Source: Reticulascus tulasneorum (taxonomy: Eukaryota; Ascomycota; Sordariomycetes; Glomerellales; Reticulascaceae). From it: a stretch of 64,000 nucleotides of DNA. The notes under the pieces were generated by a model. It was not told the origin of the DNA and made no database searches. It saw nothing but the letters and a program-made list of their open reading frames with translations. The stretch lies in the NCBI GenBank assembly GCA_001557505.1, contig LSAX01000005.1, forward strand, positions 1,054,001 to 1,118,000. The letters run 5' to 3'. How positions within the stretch are numbered: position 1 is the stretch's first letter; every line of letters starts with the position of its first letter. Of the stretch, positions 36,962 to 48,570 are shown piece after piece. The position numbers and the translations under genes are program-made.

Positions 36962-37854
36962 ATGCCGCTTGTTTACGCAACACAGCCTTTCGCCCTAATC
37001 AGTACCCCGGCGTATCTGGGGCGAGCCGATGGTAATGTGTGTAAAATCCACCACGGTCTAGTGCGATAAGTACAGAGCCCTCGAATATTGATATAGAGCC
37101 CGAAACTGCAGGTCGACGAATATGATCGCCTTGCTTCCACAATGGCTGTGGTCCACAACGCCCTTATCCGAAGCCTGAACTCAATCTACCTTCAGGCTTC
37201 GAGTGCGAATGCGCAAGCCAATCTAGTTGCCTTCTTACACTACTCTCGCATGTGGCACACCGTAGTGCACCTGCACCACTCGCATGAGGAGGCAAAACTT
37301 TTCCCACAAATAGAAAGCATCTGCGGGGAGGCTGGCATCATGACCGTGAATGTTGAGCAGCATCACGCGTTCGAAGCGGGCCTTAAGAGCTACGCAGCCT
37401 ACTTGGACGAATGTCTCCAGGACAAGACCCGCTTCCAGCCGGCGACGCTAAGGAGCATTATCGACGAGTTTGGCAAAGACCTCTCAACCCACCTAGCAGA
37501 TGAGATTGAGTGCCTGCGCTTACTCCGGCCATATGGGGAGCCAGCAGGCGTGAAGATTCACAAAGCACTAAATGATGGAGGAGAAGAGCAATTGGTGAGT
37601 CCCCGTGTCTCTGTGAAGAATAGCCGATTAACGGAATCGACAATTAGAAACATGCTGGACTATTCGCTGCGGTTCCTTTCGTAATCGCCGCACATGATCT
37701 CGATTTCGAAGAAGGCCTGTGGAAAGACTTCCCTCCCGCCCCAGCACCACTTCTCTGGGCTATCCGCAAGATTTTCTGGCATGCTCACCGTGACTGGTGG
37801 GGTTTTGCGCCATGTGACAGCACTGGTCACATGAGAGAGCTGGATACGGATTAA
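36962..37854 (+). CDS. Hemerythrin-like (HHE cation-binding) domain protein
   Basis: The CDS joins 36962-37036, 37112-37594 and 37648-37854 (254 aa). The HHE domain, a four-helix bundle that binds a di-iron centre, is well supported. It has His at about 40 (VVHN), a His/Glu cluster at about 78-84 (HLHHSHEE), His at about 109-110 (EQHH), and His 152 with Glu 156 (STHLADEIE). The C-terminal exon is aromatic-rich (WWGFAPCD), as in related fungal proteins. The first exon is short and its intron uses a GTGTGT donor, the only one that joins in frame. No signal peptide is present, so the protein is probably cytosolic. Proposed roles of this family are iron, oxygen or NO handling; none is shown here. 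The HET gene follows 0.5 kb downstream on the same strand. Confidence 0.85.
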
Positions 37855-38374
37855 TGCTGGCTGCTTTGAGAAAACATAAATGACTGCGGGTTAGGTGGGC
37901 GCATGCTCGAGTCCTGAACTGAAGACAAGACCTTGATATCACAACATATAATGTGACGTAAGGGGTTACTCTCTTAGAGCAACACATCAAACAGTGGTAT
38001 CCGTAAGAAGATTGGAAATCTGATGTAGACAGGAGATATAATCAGTCAGCTAAATAAAGGCAAGTATACATATCAACATAATAGTGCGAGTTACTGAGTT
38101 TCTAACTTGCTCAAGTCCTGCTTTTTTTACACCTTAATCTGTTCGGGTTTTATCCTATCAGGTCGTCTACTTCACCTACCTATCCACAAGTTGCCTAGAT
38201 CCAGCACCGGGCGGCCGCCGTGCAGGAGTCGCTAAGCCTAACAGGTAAGGTAAAATACTGAGCCATGGTTACGTAATCAAGCCTAGCTCCCCTCATCTCT
38301 TTGAGTCTGATTCCCAAGAGTCAGCCGTGAGCTCACCAAGCTAGAAACCGAACACGCGTCCAGTAAGGCAGAAA
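37855..38374. other. Intergenic
   Basis: This 520-bp spacer lies upstream of the HET gene. I see no clear TATA box and no gene. Confidence 0.45.
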
Positions 38375-40891
38375 ATGGCGCTTTCGCCAGATACACTATG
38401 CTCTGTGTGCAGCACGGTTGACTTCTACAATCTCATATATCCGCCCGCTGCAACCCCCGGAAAACCAGTCTCGTTAGGATACCTAGGCGACATAATCCAG
38501 CGCGCCAACCACTGCCAGCTCTGCGATCTGATTAGCGATGGCCTAAGGAGGCGCCACAGACAGACCAGCCAAAGCGACCTGGATTTCATGAATCCACTTC
38601 CTCTTTACACCGCAGATGGGTTAGAGGTCGATACCCCACGGCAGGTACCAGGAGAACTACCATCGATACTCTCCGGCAAGCCTATCCAATGCTCCGTTAG
38701 GCCAGCCTTTTTTTGCTTTCAAATGCCTGGGGGTGAAGAATCATCAAGCAGAGAAATACCGGTTAATCGCCTCACTATTCAGTTAGACCCGTGTCCTTGG
38801 ATGACGCATACAAGCCGAGACTCAGTCACGTTGCAGGCTCACTGGAATCATGATGAGGAGAAGACGCAGCAAATATCGTATTCGGACGAAAACGAAAAGT
38901 TCGCCGCCTCATCTCAATCAGTAGACCAGCCCATCGCGCTGTCCGGGTCTGGCCGGAAGGTAGCTCCTTTTATGGACATCCACCGGCTGCGAAATTGGTT
39001 ACAAACATGCGAGAGAGGGCATGGCACGCAATGCTCAGTACCAGTCTGGCTGGGATCTGGCACAGAGGAGCAGCTCCCATCGCTTCGCGTCATCGACGTC
39101 CAGAACAACTGCATCATAGATGCCCCCGATGCATGCCGCTTCATTGCGCTCAGCTATGTATGGGGCGACAGTCGGGCTGACATTGAAAAGCGTGTGGAAC
39201 GGAGTACGACGAAAGAGAACCTTGAAAAGCTGAAAGGGCCCGGAGGACTGAATACGATTAGCCTGCCGCGCACAGTTACCGACGCCATGGCCCTCGTCGC
39301 AGCCCTTGGCGAACGCTACCTCTGGGTTGATGCACTGTGCATTGTGCAAGATGATATGAACGAGATGGTGCACCATATTGCTAGAATGGATCTAATATAC
39401 TCCAAAGCACTCTTGTCTCTCATTGTGGCCGCTGGTTCTGGCGCTGATGCGGGTATACCCGGTATTGGGGATGGGAGGCGAGACGTGTTCTTCAAGAGAG
39501 TGCCTGTATCCCCGAACGGCTTGGGTGTTATACCCACTGCGTCACTAAATGCATCGCGGGGGTTGCAATTCTCGCCATGGAACTCGCGCGGATGGACTTT
39601 CCAGGAGAGGCTTCTCTCACGGCGATCCCTGATTATCACCCAGGACTTGGTATTCTGGAACTGCGAGGCTAGCACTTGGAACGAGGAGACCATCCTTGAG
39701 CCAGAGACGCCACCTGTCTGGGTGCTCCCGCAGGCTCTCGGATGCAATGACGAATGGGATGATGGTTATCCAAAGTTTTCGAGAGATGTTCTGCCAATAT
39801 ACATTAACCAGTATAGCACACGAGAGTTCTCTTATCAATCCGACGCCCTACCAGCATTCAAGGGGTTGGCTCGACGATATGAGTATCGGACTGGAGATAA
39901 ATTACATTGGGGGGTCGAGTGCGCCAGGTTTGATCAATCTTTGCTATGGAGGCATGGCATGAAGAGACTGACTGCCCCGTGCTATTTGGCGTTGGAGAAC
40001 GGCAGTATACAGCAGGTGCCTTACCCAAGTTGGTCGTGGATGGGCTGGTCGGGGTTAAAAGGGGGCAATCTCTTCAACGAAAGGTTGTATGAGAGGACGA
40101 TAGACGGTTTCTCTCGGTCCGAACTTCAATTTTACTCTCTGATAAGCGATGGGAGTCTGAAGCGAATTGGGCAAGATGATGGATCACAAGTCTCGGACCA
40201 GGACTCGCCGAATAGTCCCAATGATGAGGATCCTATAAATCAAGCCCGGCGTCTATGGAAAGGAGATACGTCTATTCATGGGCGAATTTCGTTCAGCAGC
40301 ACAGGCACACTGGATCTAACATCTCTTGCTGAGAGTTTGAGCATCAACAACCAAACAGAGCCGAAAGAGCCTGTCAACCCAGGAGCTACACCAAGGGGCC
40401 CCGTTCACGACACTGGCCGTTTAGTCTTTCGAACCAGCCACGCCAAAATGCTAAGTGCAATTACCTACCCATCAGAGAAAATCTTCATACAGGTCGGCGA
40501 CACAGGCCTAAATATTACCGCCGAGTTCTCTGATCTGTCGATGTTTGAGTCATCTTCGCGAGAAAACCGGCGCTTCCGGCCAGCTAACCAGGGACAAGAT
40601 AGTGACAATGTTCTGACGGACGCCACTGGTACTGACAACGAGGATGCAGATCCGTCTCAAACAAGCAGCAATAGCGAAAGAATATCCGATCAGAAGGTCC
40701 TCATTGATTATATAGTGATTTCTAGACACTATCCTATTGGCCAGAGTGAGGATATTGGCATGCTGAACCTGATGGCCGTAAAGTGGAGCGAAACAGAACC
40801 AGCAGTGGCGAGCAGAATCGGAATTACAGAAATAGACGAACAGGATTGGCTCAAGATTGACAGGGTCTGGAGAACGGTAATTCTAGAGTGA
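38375..40891 (+). CDS. HET-domain (heterokaryon incompatibility) protein
   Basis: This is a single-exon gene of 838 aa. The HET domain (PF06985) is recognised by its three conserved blocks. FIALSYVWGDS lies near residues 256-266. RYLWVDALCIVQDD lies near 313-326 and continues into a stretch with DLIYSKA. WNSRGWTFQERLLSRR lies near 402-417. A Cys-rich N-terminal segment (CSVCSTVDFYNL, CQLCDLI) precedes it, as in many HET proteins. The C-terminal 300 residues are polar and lack NACHT, WD40 or ankyrin repeats. HET proteins trigger cell death after fusion of unlike strains or act in defence; most family members are uncharacterised. The partner of this one is unknown. Confidence 0.93.
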   Translation: MALSPDTLCSVCSTVDFYNLIYPPAATPGKPVSLGYLGDIIQRANHCQLCDLISDGLRRRHRQTSQSDLDFMNPLPLYTADGLEVDTPRQVPGELPSILSGKPIQCSVRPAFFCFQMPGGEESSSREIPVNRLTIQLDPCPWMTHTSRDSVTLQAHWNHDEEKTQQISYSDENEKFAASSQSVDQPIALSGSGRKVAPFMDIHRLRNWLQTCERGHGTQCSVPVWLGSGTEEQLPSLRVIDVQNNCIIDAPDACRFIALSYVWGDSRADIEKRVERSTTKENLEKLKGPGGLNTISLPRTVTDAMALVAALGERYLWVDALCIVQDDMNEMVHHIARMDLIYSKALLSLIVAAGSGADAGIPGIGDGRRDVFFKRVPVSPNGLGVIPTASLNASRGLQFSPWNSRGWTFQERLLSRRSLIITQDLVFWNCEASTWNEETILEPETPPVWVLPQALGCNDEWDDGYPKFSRDVLPIYINQYSTREFSYQSDALPAFKGLARRYEYRTGDKLHWGVECARFDQSLLWRHGMKRLTAPCYLALENGSIQQVPYPSWSWMGWSGLKGGNLFNERLYERTIDGFSRSELQFYSLISDGSLKRIGQDDGSQVSDQDSPNSPNDEDPINQARRLWKGDTSIHGRISFSSTGTLDLTSLAESLSINNQTEPKEPVNPGATPRGPVHDTGRLVFRTSHAKMLSAITYPSEKIFIQVGDTGLNITAEFSDLSMFESSSRENRRFRPANQGQDSDNVLTDATGTDNEDADPSQTSSNSERISDQKVLIDYIVISRHYPIGQSEDIGMLNLMAVKWSETEPAVASRIGITEIDEQDWLKIDRVWRTVILE

Positions 40892-42115
40892 GATGTGACC
40901 GAGTTGTTTATCTTTTATGACCGGCACCGAGGAGGCCATATTAGTGGTGCTCTGGATACCACCGTCTTCTATTCTTATTCATTCTTGAGGACAAAGGTCA
41001 CTAACTGGCATATACGAAACTTGGAATACAAATACTTAGAATTAGTGTTCTCTAGTTACCGCCTCACCCCCAAAACAGCTAATGATATGACTAGGATGAG
41101 TGATGTTATGATAAGAGGCATTGCAGGAAAAGGGTTCGCCGACGATAGGTAGGTACCGGGGACGGTGTCAATTCGGAATGAACTCGACCTAAAACGAGCT
41201 TAAGAAAAGCCCATCGACTCATAGAAATACTGGACCTGTAGCATCGAAATGTTATCCAGGAAACATGATGTCTTCAGCATCCGTGCCGCAGCTTTCAATG
41301 CTACCCTTATCCCTTCAGTCAGAGTCGACAATAGGAGCTCCGGTGTCGGTCATGACAGGCGCCTTGCATTCAATTGTTAGTGAATTCGCTAAGCTTTCGG
41401 GTAGCTGCAGCATAATTATAGCGGCTTCACCTGCATGAGCCAGGTGGCTTAGTGGCTGACACTAGCGCAATCTTCGCCGAAACTAGTGCAAGGTTCAACG
41501 AACCGGGGTCGGAATGTTCTAGGCTCAGGCTAGATTAGCGGCGGCAAGACAACGTGCAGTCTCCCCCGATTTACCAACGTGAACAGGGTCGAAGCGTACT
41601 CGCCATGTTCGATATCGTGCCACGATCTTGACTATGTCCGCAGGAACATTTGTGCAAATCACCATGATGTTCTGAAATATGGCGAGAAACTGGAGTATTC
41701 CTGGGCCACCTTTCACGAGTTCTAACAGATAAACAAGGAACTGCACATTGGATTATAGGATGGATTTGAGACGAACACCATCATCGCTAATAGTGTTAAG
41801 CAACATGTGCGATTTAGCCTCCATCTCTGCTACCCCTAGAAGCCTTTACTGCAGAGAACTGTCTGACTGGCAATATAAAAAGGTAAGGCGAGTTATTTGG
41901 CACATCAGGCCTGGTCCTGGAGGATTCAGGCTGAAGGTGGAGGGCAGTAAATCAGCATTGGTCCGATAGAGGAAGAGATGATAAATATTGTTAAGGCTGC
42001 GGGGTAAATACCGTCAGCACAAATAAATACTTCCTAGATGTCTTCGCACTTTAGCAGGGTACCCCCAAATCCTACATCCTATCCATACGTCCATCTTCTT
42101 CCAGCTTCATTCATC
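40892..42115. other. Intergenic
   Basis: This 1.2-kb stretch shows no convincing gene. A 73-codon minus-strand frame at 41525-41746 starts with ATG but has no recognisable domain. A tRNA-like box A near 41451 lacks a matching box B and acceptor stem. Confidence 0.45.
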
Positions 42116-42916
42116 ATGGTAGCAATATCGTTGGCCCCGATAGCGGGGTTGATGTTGGTGACCTCTCGCATCACCAATCCAGTCCTTTCGCCGGCAGTCT
42201 TTAATCAATGGTACACCGATATACATGTACGGGACATGTTAAGCAATAACTTTGCCAGCATCGCATTGCGGTATTCAAACTACACAGTAAACAGCCCGTC
42301 CAACTCATCCAACTTCTCCCTCTCATCTCAGTATCTGGCTCTCTATAACGTGCCAGATATCAACTTTTTCGCGGTTCCGGGCACCATGGATAAACTGCCC
42401 CTGGCCAGTGATTTGTTGCCAGACAAGACGAAGCCGGTAACGGAATGGTCGGCCTGGAATTTCACGTGGTGGTTGCACGCCCAAACCTTCGAGGGCAACA
42501 GCACTGCGACTGAGAGACCGAAATACGTTCTTGCGGTCAAGATTGAGCCAGCAGCGGGAGGAGATAAGGACTTCGATGATTGGTACAGAAAGGAGGTATG
42601 ATTTCTAATCAGCACCAGCTACCACCCTCTATAATATGCAGATCACCGTGCGCTAACGGAGCTCCAGCATCTGGGTTTGCTGTCTACTTTGCCGGGATAC
42701 CGTCGCACGACAAGGTATACATCTTCAGATGGCTCCAAGCCGAGATACCTTGCTCTGCACGAAGTAGATGATCTGGATGCCTTTTTGGGCGCAGGTGACG
42801 CTGTCAATACAGCCTGGACCAAGAAGGTTCTCGGTGGAGCGAAGATATCCGAGTCTTCCACGTGGAAGCTATTCGTGAATAAAGGAAACACAGACGAAAA
42901 GTTGGGAGCACAATAG
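42116..42916 (+). CDS. EthD-like / dimeric alpha-beta barrel protein
   Basis: The CDS joins 42116-42595 and 42668-42916 (242 aa); an in-frame ATG at 42038 would add 26 residues. The N-terminal part has FNQWYTDIHVRDML and the C-terminal half repeats the pattern with FDDWYRKEHLGLLSTLPGY. These are the paired strand-helix starts of ferredoxin-like (EthD/DABB) repeats, including the conserved YxxxH-type positions. The second repeat is split by the intron. Related fungal proteins are often annotated as EthD-domain or hypothetical proteins, and some act as small oxygenases or cyclases. No reaction can be assigned here. A TATA-like signal is not evident. Confidence 0.75.
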
Positions 42917-43298
42917 CTGTGTATCAAGGCAGAACCTTATTAGTACCAGCGGCGAGCAGCCTACGGCCGTTTTGGTTGGCGTAACGTCTTTTTGAGCTCA
43001 ATTTCGACCGCGATTACAGCAAAACGAGTAAGGAATAGATCGACAGTTCATTATGACGGCAACTACAAGTAGAACCAGACAATTTCAGCCTTTGTGATGT
43101 GCCTAATATTCCCCCATAGATAACTTGACATACCATTCATCATCCTCTCACATATATCTTCAGAGCTTTCCTGTACCCGGATTACTGTGGTCCGACTATT
43201 GAAGGCAATGAGCAATAACTCAGATTGCGACCAATCATTTCCTGAAAAGAGCTGTCAGATATCGATCGGCAGTACCAATTGGTTCGTTTCTTACATAG
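42917..43298. other. Intergenic between convergent genes
   Basis: This 382-bp spacer lies between two stop codons and should contain both terminators. I see nothing else. Confidence 0.45.
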
Positions 43299-46200
43299 TT
43301 ATGGCCTGAAACCGTCGTAAGGGTTGGGGTACCCTGGGTCTGTGATATTAACTCGAATAATCGGGCTCAACCAACTTTCATATCCTGTTGGATCCTGCCA
43401 GTCGTATCCCGATTTCAGGACCCGGAGTAGGACACGATAGTCGTTATTAGGCAGCTGATACCAAGTGCCATTTGGCGCCACAACTTCTGCCCATTGCCAG
43501 GTCTGGAAGAAGTTCCCGAAGCCGGTATAAAGTTCCTGGAACAGACCTGGAGCTTGTGGCTTATCGAAACCGCCGATGAAGCTATATATCATGCCATAGG
43601 ACGGGATGCCGGCGAACTCTTCAACTGGCTCAATTGTTGGGTCATTCGTCTCAAAACGGACACAACGATCAAACCCGTATTCGTCCGGGTGTACCTTCTG
43701 ATGCGGGTGGACAGCGTCCAGTCGAACATACGATGAAGGCTGACGGATAGTAAAGACGAAGCCCACGTCATCATTGTCATCCTGATCCTCGTCGGAGTCG
43801 GGTGGCGGAAGGGGGGCAGGGAAGGTGAACTGCATCAGATCGTTGTTCCGATCGAGCCACATGCTTCGGATATAAGGTACGCTCGGCACACCCGGTGGAG
43901 GCAAAGGCTTGAGTTGGTCGTTCAGCATGTCGCTAAAGTCGAGGGTAGGCTGCGAACCTCGCACGTATGGAGCTCCTGCGTATGGTACCACATACTCCTG
44001 AGCACCATCGGAAATGATGACGTAACCGCCGTAGAGAGGAAGGAGGTCGGGGTTAACTCCGTCAGGGGCTTTTAAGGTTGCCGTGACTATCGCCTTACCA
44101 CCTGGTTGCACAACCAGCTGATCTTCCGAAAATGCCACTGAAGCATAGTTCGCCTGGTTGTTTGGAGAGAAATTCCACATTGCATTGGAATCGGTTTCGG
44201 TGTAGATGTTAGGAGAAGTATTGACCTGCGATGCGCCCTTGTGGCTGAGGATGTAGGTCTTGGGGACTAGCGACTTGTTCTCAATGATGATCTCTTGCGG
44301 CGGGGGTGTTGGGGTGTCGCCTAAACTCATCTGGTTAGGTGTAATGGCAGTATCGGCATTCATGGCATTGAAGACGTTGATTAGACCAGATCCCTGTTGA
44401 ATAGTTGTTGTCAAAATGTCCTCCGCCTTGTATTGTTCCAGCGGCGTAGATGTGCTTTGTAGTCGGTGCAAAATCTCATCAGGAGTCAGCTGAGGATTGA
44501 CTTGCTTAAGCAGAGCATAGCAGCCAGCAACATGAGGCGCTGACATCGAAGTTCCGGAAATAATTGCATAGCCCATCCCGTCAGTGGCCGGCCAGGCACT
44601 AAGGATATTGCCTCCAGGTGCAGAGAGCTGTGGCTTTAGGGACATTTCCATCGTTGGACCGTAGGTCGAAAAACTGCTGACCGTCCGAGCTGTTGGCTGT
44701 TGCTTGTCGTGAACTGCTTGATTCTCGAAAGTCAGAGTGTAAGATGTTCCTTGGGAAGCGAGACCGGCAGCAATGATATCGGCCTGCGACTTGTGAATCC
44801 GCACTATATCCAAGGGCACATATCCTGGGCTGTATAATGTTAAATCCTGGTCTTCACGTCTGTACAGCCAGAGTCTGGTAATTTTTGTGATTTCCGTGAG
44901 ATATGGTGCCTCTTCAAGGCACCAACTGTCATCGCGCATAAGGGCAATAACCTTCGTGGGGTCGAATGTTGCTGCAGCATTCATCCACGCGTCATAGTCA
45001 CATGCCACATCGTCGACTATGTCGGCTATGAACAAATGGTACTCCTGGGTCGGCTCCATCGGGAAGATACGCGCGTACTCAATTTCCTTTCCGGCGGAGT
45101 CGCTTGCGGTGTACATATTGGTTTGCTTCGTGTTGCTGACAGAACCAACAGCGATGATGGCAGGATCCAAGGCGGGCCAGCTTGCAAAGTATGGACCAAC
45201 GGGACCATCGTTTCCTGCAGAGACGATCAAGCCAATACCACGGCTTTTCAACGACGCAAAGACGGATCCATATGCAGAGTTGGTCTCCCAGACTCGTGGC
45301 CCCCCAACTGACATGCTAACGAGGTCCACGCCTTGGGCTGCTGCACCCTCGAAACCTTGGATGATGATATCATCAGGCACACCACCTTCGCATCCGAGAA
45401 TACGATAGGCATATAGCGTAGCATCCGGCGCAACGCCAATGATCCCGAAGCCTACGCCTTCGGGATCTTCGCCAGCAATGATTCCAGCAACATGAGTGCC
45501 GTGACCACCGCTGAGGCATTCCACTAATGGATCATCATCGGGTATCGGTATGTTTTCCCCGTTGTAATCGTCTCCTACATAGTCATAACCACCAGCAATT
45601 TTAAAACCTTCGCCTATGCCGCCACCTAAAGCAGGATGACGGTAGTCGACCCCTGGATACAGGTTAGTCAGTCGAATATTCGGATTCTACTCTTCGGAAA
45701 AGCCTAGCGTGAGGCGGTGGATCCGTACCAGTATCGATGAACGCGATCTTCACGCCTTTGCCCCTATATCCCAGCTCATGCATAGTGTTAACACCAGTCA
45801 TCTTCAGATGGGCGTTAACGTCACTAGTTCCATTGACTCGCGTAACTTCGATTGGGCCTCTTTTGTTCAGCGTGGCAGGCTCGAATGTTGCATTCTTGGG
45901 AAAGCTTTCGAAGGGAGCTGGGCGTTCATGGTATCGGTTGGGCCAAATGTTTTTAACTTCGGGAAATGCCAGCAGAGCGTCAATGTTTGTCAAGTTGGTG
46001 GCGTCAATGGATACCCCATAAAAGAACCCGGGGTCCTTGAATTCATGCCTTACACCGTAGCCTGTCCCGGTGTCTTGGGCCCTCTTGTGAAACTCGGAGT
46101 GTACGTCAAGATTGCTGCAAAGCTGTTAGTACTTCGATTTCGAACAACCATCGCCAACAACTGTATATCGGCAAAGCTTAGAACGGTTGGTTATAGTGCA

Positions 46201-46448
46201 GGAACTCGGGCATGAGGACAATGCACGGACGCTGCTCAACAATATTCAAGGAGAATTGTATGGTTCCTGAGTGAGTACACAGAAGAGAGACAGAAATAAG
46301 CTTACCGTTTCCCGAGAGATTCGCCCGACTCCAATTCGATGATATAACCATAGTCCTTTGTCCCTACTCCTTTTTGACTACCTCGGACCGTTACTGCACT
46401 GCATACAGCTAGTAGGGTCGCGGCAACAGCTGAAAGGGCAATCCTCAT
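43299..46448 (-). CDS. Large secreted subtilase with PA domain (S8)
   Basis: The CDS joins complement 46448-46306, 46114-45729 and 45652-43299 (960 aa). A signal peptide (1 to about 22) and an I9-like propeptide (about 35-130) precede the catalytic domain. The triad is Asp at about 175 (FIDTG, at an exon junction), His at about 227 (GGHGTHVAG) and Ser at about 545 (GTSMSAPHVAG). The wide His-to-Ser spacing comes from a protease-associated (PA) domain inserted at about 370-500. The C-terminal 380 residues form a beta-rich Fn3-like extension containing an acidic stretch (DSDEDQDDNDD). The architecture matches fungal minor extracellular proteases of the Vpr/C5a-peptidase-like group. A minus-strand TATAAAA at 46530-46536 lies 82 bp before the ATG. 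The first intron, 191 bp, is unusually long for this window. Confidence 0.92.
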
Positions 46449-47999
46449 GGTGAGCTAGAGAATGTGAGCAATCTCTGGGTAGTCAACTAGAACAGGCATT
46501 CGTTTTGAAGTTGTTGGAGGGGATCTCGGTTTTATAGGCGCATTCCATCTTCTAGACCCAGATGCACTTTTGGAGTCACATATGTGCGCAGGGCGCGACT
46601 ACAAGGAGCTTCCTATTGCAACCACACGCCAGTAACTAAACCATGACTCAAGTAAGCTTGCACTCATTGAGCCTCCAACATCATAGTTCCATAATCATCG
46701 GCCATGAGGTGGCAAGGATGGAAGTTTGACACCCGATTGTTCAATAACCTTTCCACATCAAGAAGCTCAATGGGTGCCAAGAGGTCGCAGATAGCATGAG
46801 ATAAGAAGAAAGAGGAAGTTGGATCAAGGGGAGGATACCTTGTGAAGAATTTTCAAGGAGGCTGAAGTTTGCACAAGCATGTACGGTCATGTAAGGTATC
46901 AGGCACTGCGTGTTGAGTGGCTAGGCCAAGAACCGCTTGTACTAGGCTATCTTGTAAATGCGCAACGACGCGCACCGTACCATGCCTTGATAAGACAGGA
47001 AACCGGTTGGTGCGATTCACACAATTCGAGTATCCGCTTCGTGCCTCCCCACTTACATTAGCAGCACCGTCCTATGTTTGATGCAGGGCTGAAGCTGGGA
47101 GATACCCTTTCGTATCATCACGGCATTCGTGCTTGCGTTCTTCAAGTTAGCACCACAGGCAAATCTCCGGCGCTAACTCGATTTGTATGTTGCTCCCAAG
47201 CATTCCCAATCATCGCCTACCCAGCGACCAAGGGCTGAATGCAACAACGGATTAAATGCCCAGGGTCTAAAGATCCGGCCGAGAAAAACGGCCGATGACG
47301 GGCCTGAAATCTGGGTCTTAGCTTGGTTATGCTAGGCGGATTTGTTAATCGTACTCCAAAGCCAAGATATGGATCCATCGAGGCGCGATTCTCTAGAGGC
47401 GCCCTTGGTCATTTATTTCTCCACACAGATATTGACAAGATAATAAAAGGCGTGAGCTCGGAAATACTACATACCTGGCTTTAACGAAAAGAGAAGTTCG
47501 ATATGCCGGAACTTCTGTTGGACATTGTGTAGTCGGTTTCCAAGAAAACATCAAGTACAGATACGACATAGATCTCATGCAAAGCCTAATTCGAGGTAGG
47601 TAGCTTCTCAGGTCAAATTTCATGCAAGCTTGAAGTAGTGTTACGATTCTTTTACCTCAGTATAGCTGGATCGGGGCCGAGTTGAAGGGTTCTCGTCATT
47701 TCCACCAATGGCACACAAGCACTGGTGAGATTATCATCATGCCTATCGGGGCCGGCGCCAAGCCGAAGCCGAATGCGACAGACTAGATCCACGTACGGAG
47801 ATAGTAGCTCAGTATGTACACACTGATCTGAGTAGAGCAAGGTTCTGCAATCGCTGCCACAGCATTGTGCAGAAGTTTAAACCATGGGCCGAGCAGTTTT
47901 TGGGCCTGCTGATTAAGAATTGAAAGCCCCTGGCGAGACTGGCCGAAGCCGAGCCGAAGGCCCGGTTTCCCTGCCAAGGAGGCGGTTTCTGGGTATGCG
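46449..47999. other. Gene-poor stretch with the subtilase promoter
   Basis: Apart from the subtilase TATA box (46530-46536, minus strand) I see no gene. Short GCCGAAGCCGA-type runs occur near 47757-47772 and 47941-47960. Confidence 0.45.
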
Positions 48000-48556
48000 T
48001 GTTGCGGTGGGGGTGGGTCATGTAAGACTGAGAAAGTTATGGCCGGTGTGAATTATGTGCGATCAATGATCGTTGTTTGAAGTTGGGTAAAGCTAAAGAC
48101 TTAGATTGATTGCTGAAGCGCAATCAAGACTATCTAACTATGGGAAAGGCAGTTCATTATATAGAGGTATGAAATCCTTGGATCACTGGGTTTCCTGGTG
48201 ATCCTCCATATGTTGCTCACTTGGCTCACAGGTGATCTAGGTGAGCGTTGGCGTGTGGATCACTGCATCTTTCTGTGATCCTGTTCATCACGTGGCGATC
48301 CGCGTGTCTATCCGCTAGTGATCCTTCGTCGCTGGTGTCCTTTGCTGGTGGCGCAGCGTCGCTGGCGAGGGTCCGCGGTCGGGGTCTAATTTCGCGCTGG
48401 CTGTTGCAGGTGGGTCGGGCGCCGTCTTGTGTGTTTATTACCTATCTTAGTAGTAATCCTTGGTAGGTATGGCGTGCATGCTTCAGGGTCCTGTCACGTG
48501 GGGGTAATCTGCCGTCTGTGACCGCTCCTGGAGGGGTTACGTATATGGCCGCAACA
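48000..48556. mobile_element. Candidate solo LTR, 557 bp
   Basis: The stretch begins TGTTGCGG and ends CCGCAACA, an 8-bp inverted terminal repeat with the TG..CA ends of LTR retrotransposons. Inside are a TATATA (48158-48163), repeated GGATCAC/GTGATCC motifs (48180-48324) and a G+C-rich end, which fit an LTR promoter layout. There is no internal gag-pol. I found no clear target-site duplication: the 5 bases on the right, CTCTA, are not repeated on the left. The call therefore rests on the termini and internal structure only. Confidence 0.4.
48180..48324. repeat. GGATCAC/GTGATCC repeat cluster with two matching hairpins
   Basis: Seven copies or one-base variants of GTGATCC occur in 145 bp (48180, 48198, 48232, 48257, 48275, 48295 and 48318), in both orientations. 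Two inverted pairs, 48180-48204 and 48257-48281, have the same architecture: a 7-bp stem, an 11-base loop and a total of 25 bp each, spaced 77 bp apart. Confidence 0.7.
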
Positions 48557-48570
48557 CTCTATCGTAATGA

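Noticed and set aside
41449..41510. tRNA-like box A (TGGCTTAGTGG)
   Set aside because: No matching box B, no T-arm and no acceptor stem pairing at the expected distance.
41525..41746. 73-codon minus-strand frame starting with ATG
   Set aside because: It looks somewhat protein-like but has no recognisable domain, no splice partner and no clear promoter.
43494..45408. Plus-strand frames of 80-129 codons opposite the large subtilase
   Set aside because: They are shadows of the real minus-strand gene, whose catalytic motifs fix its frame.
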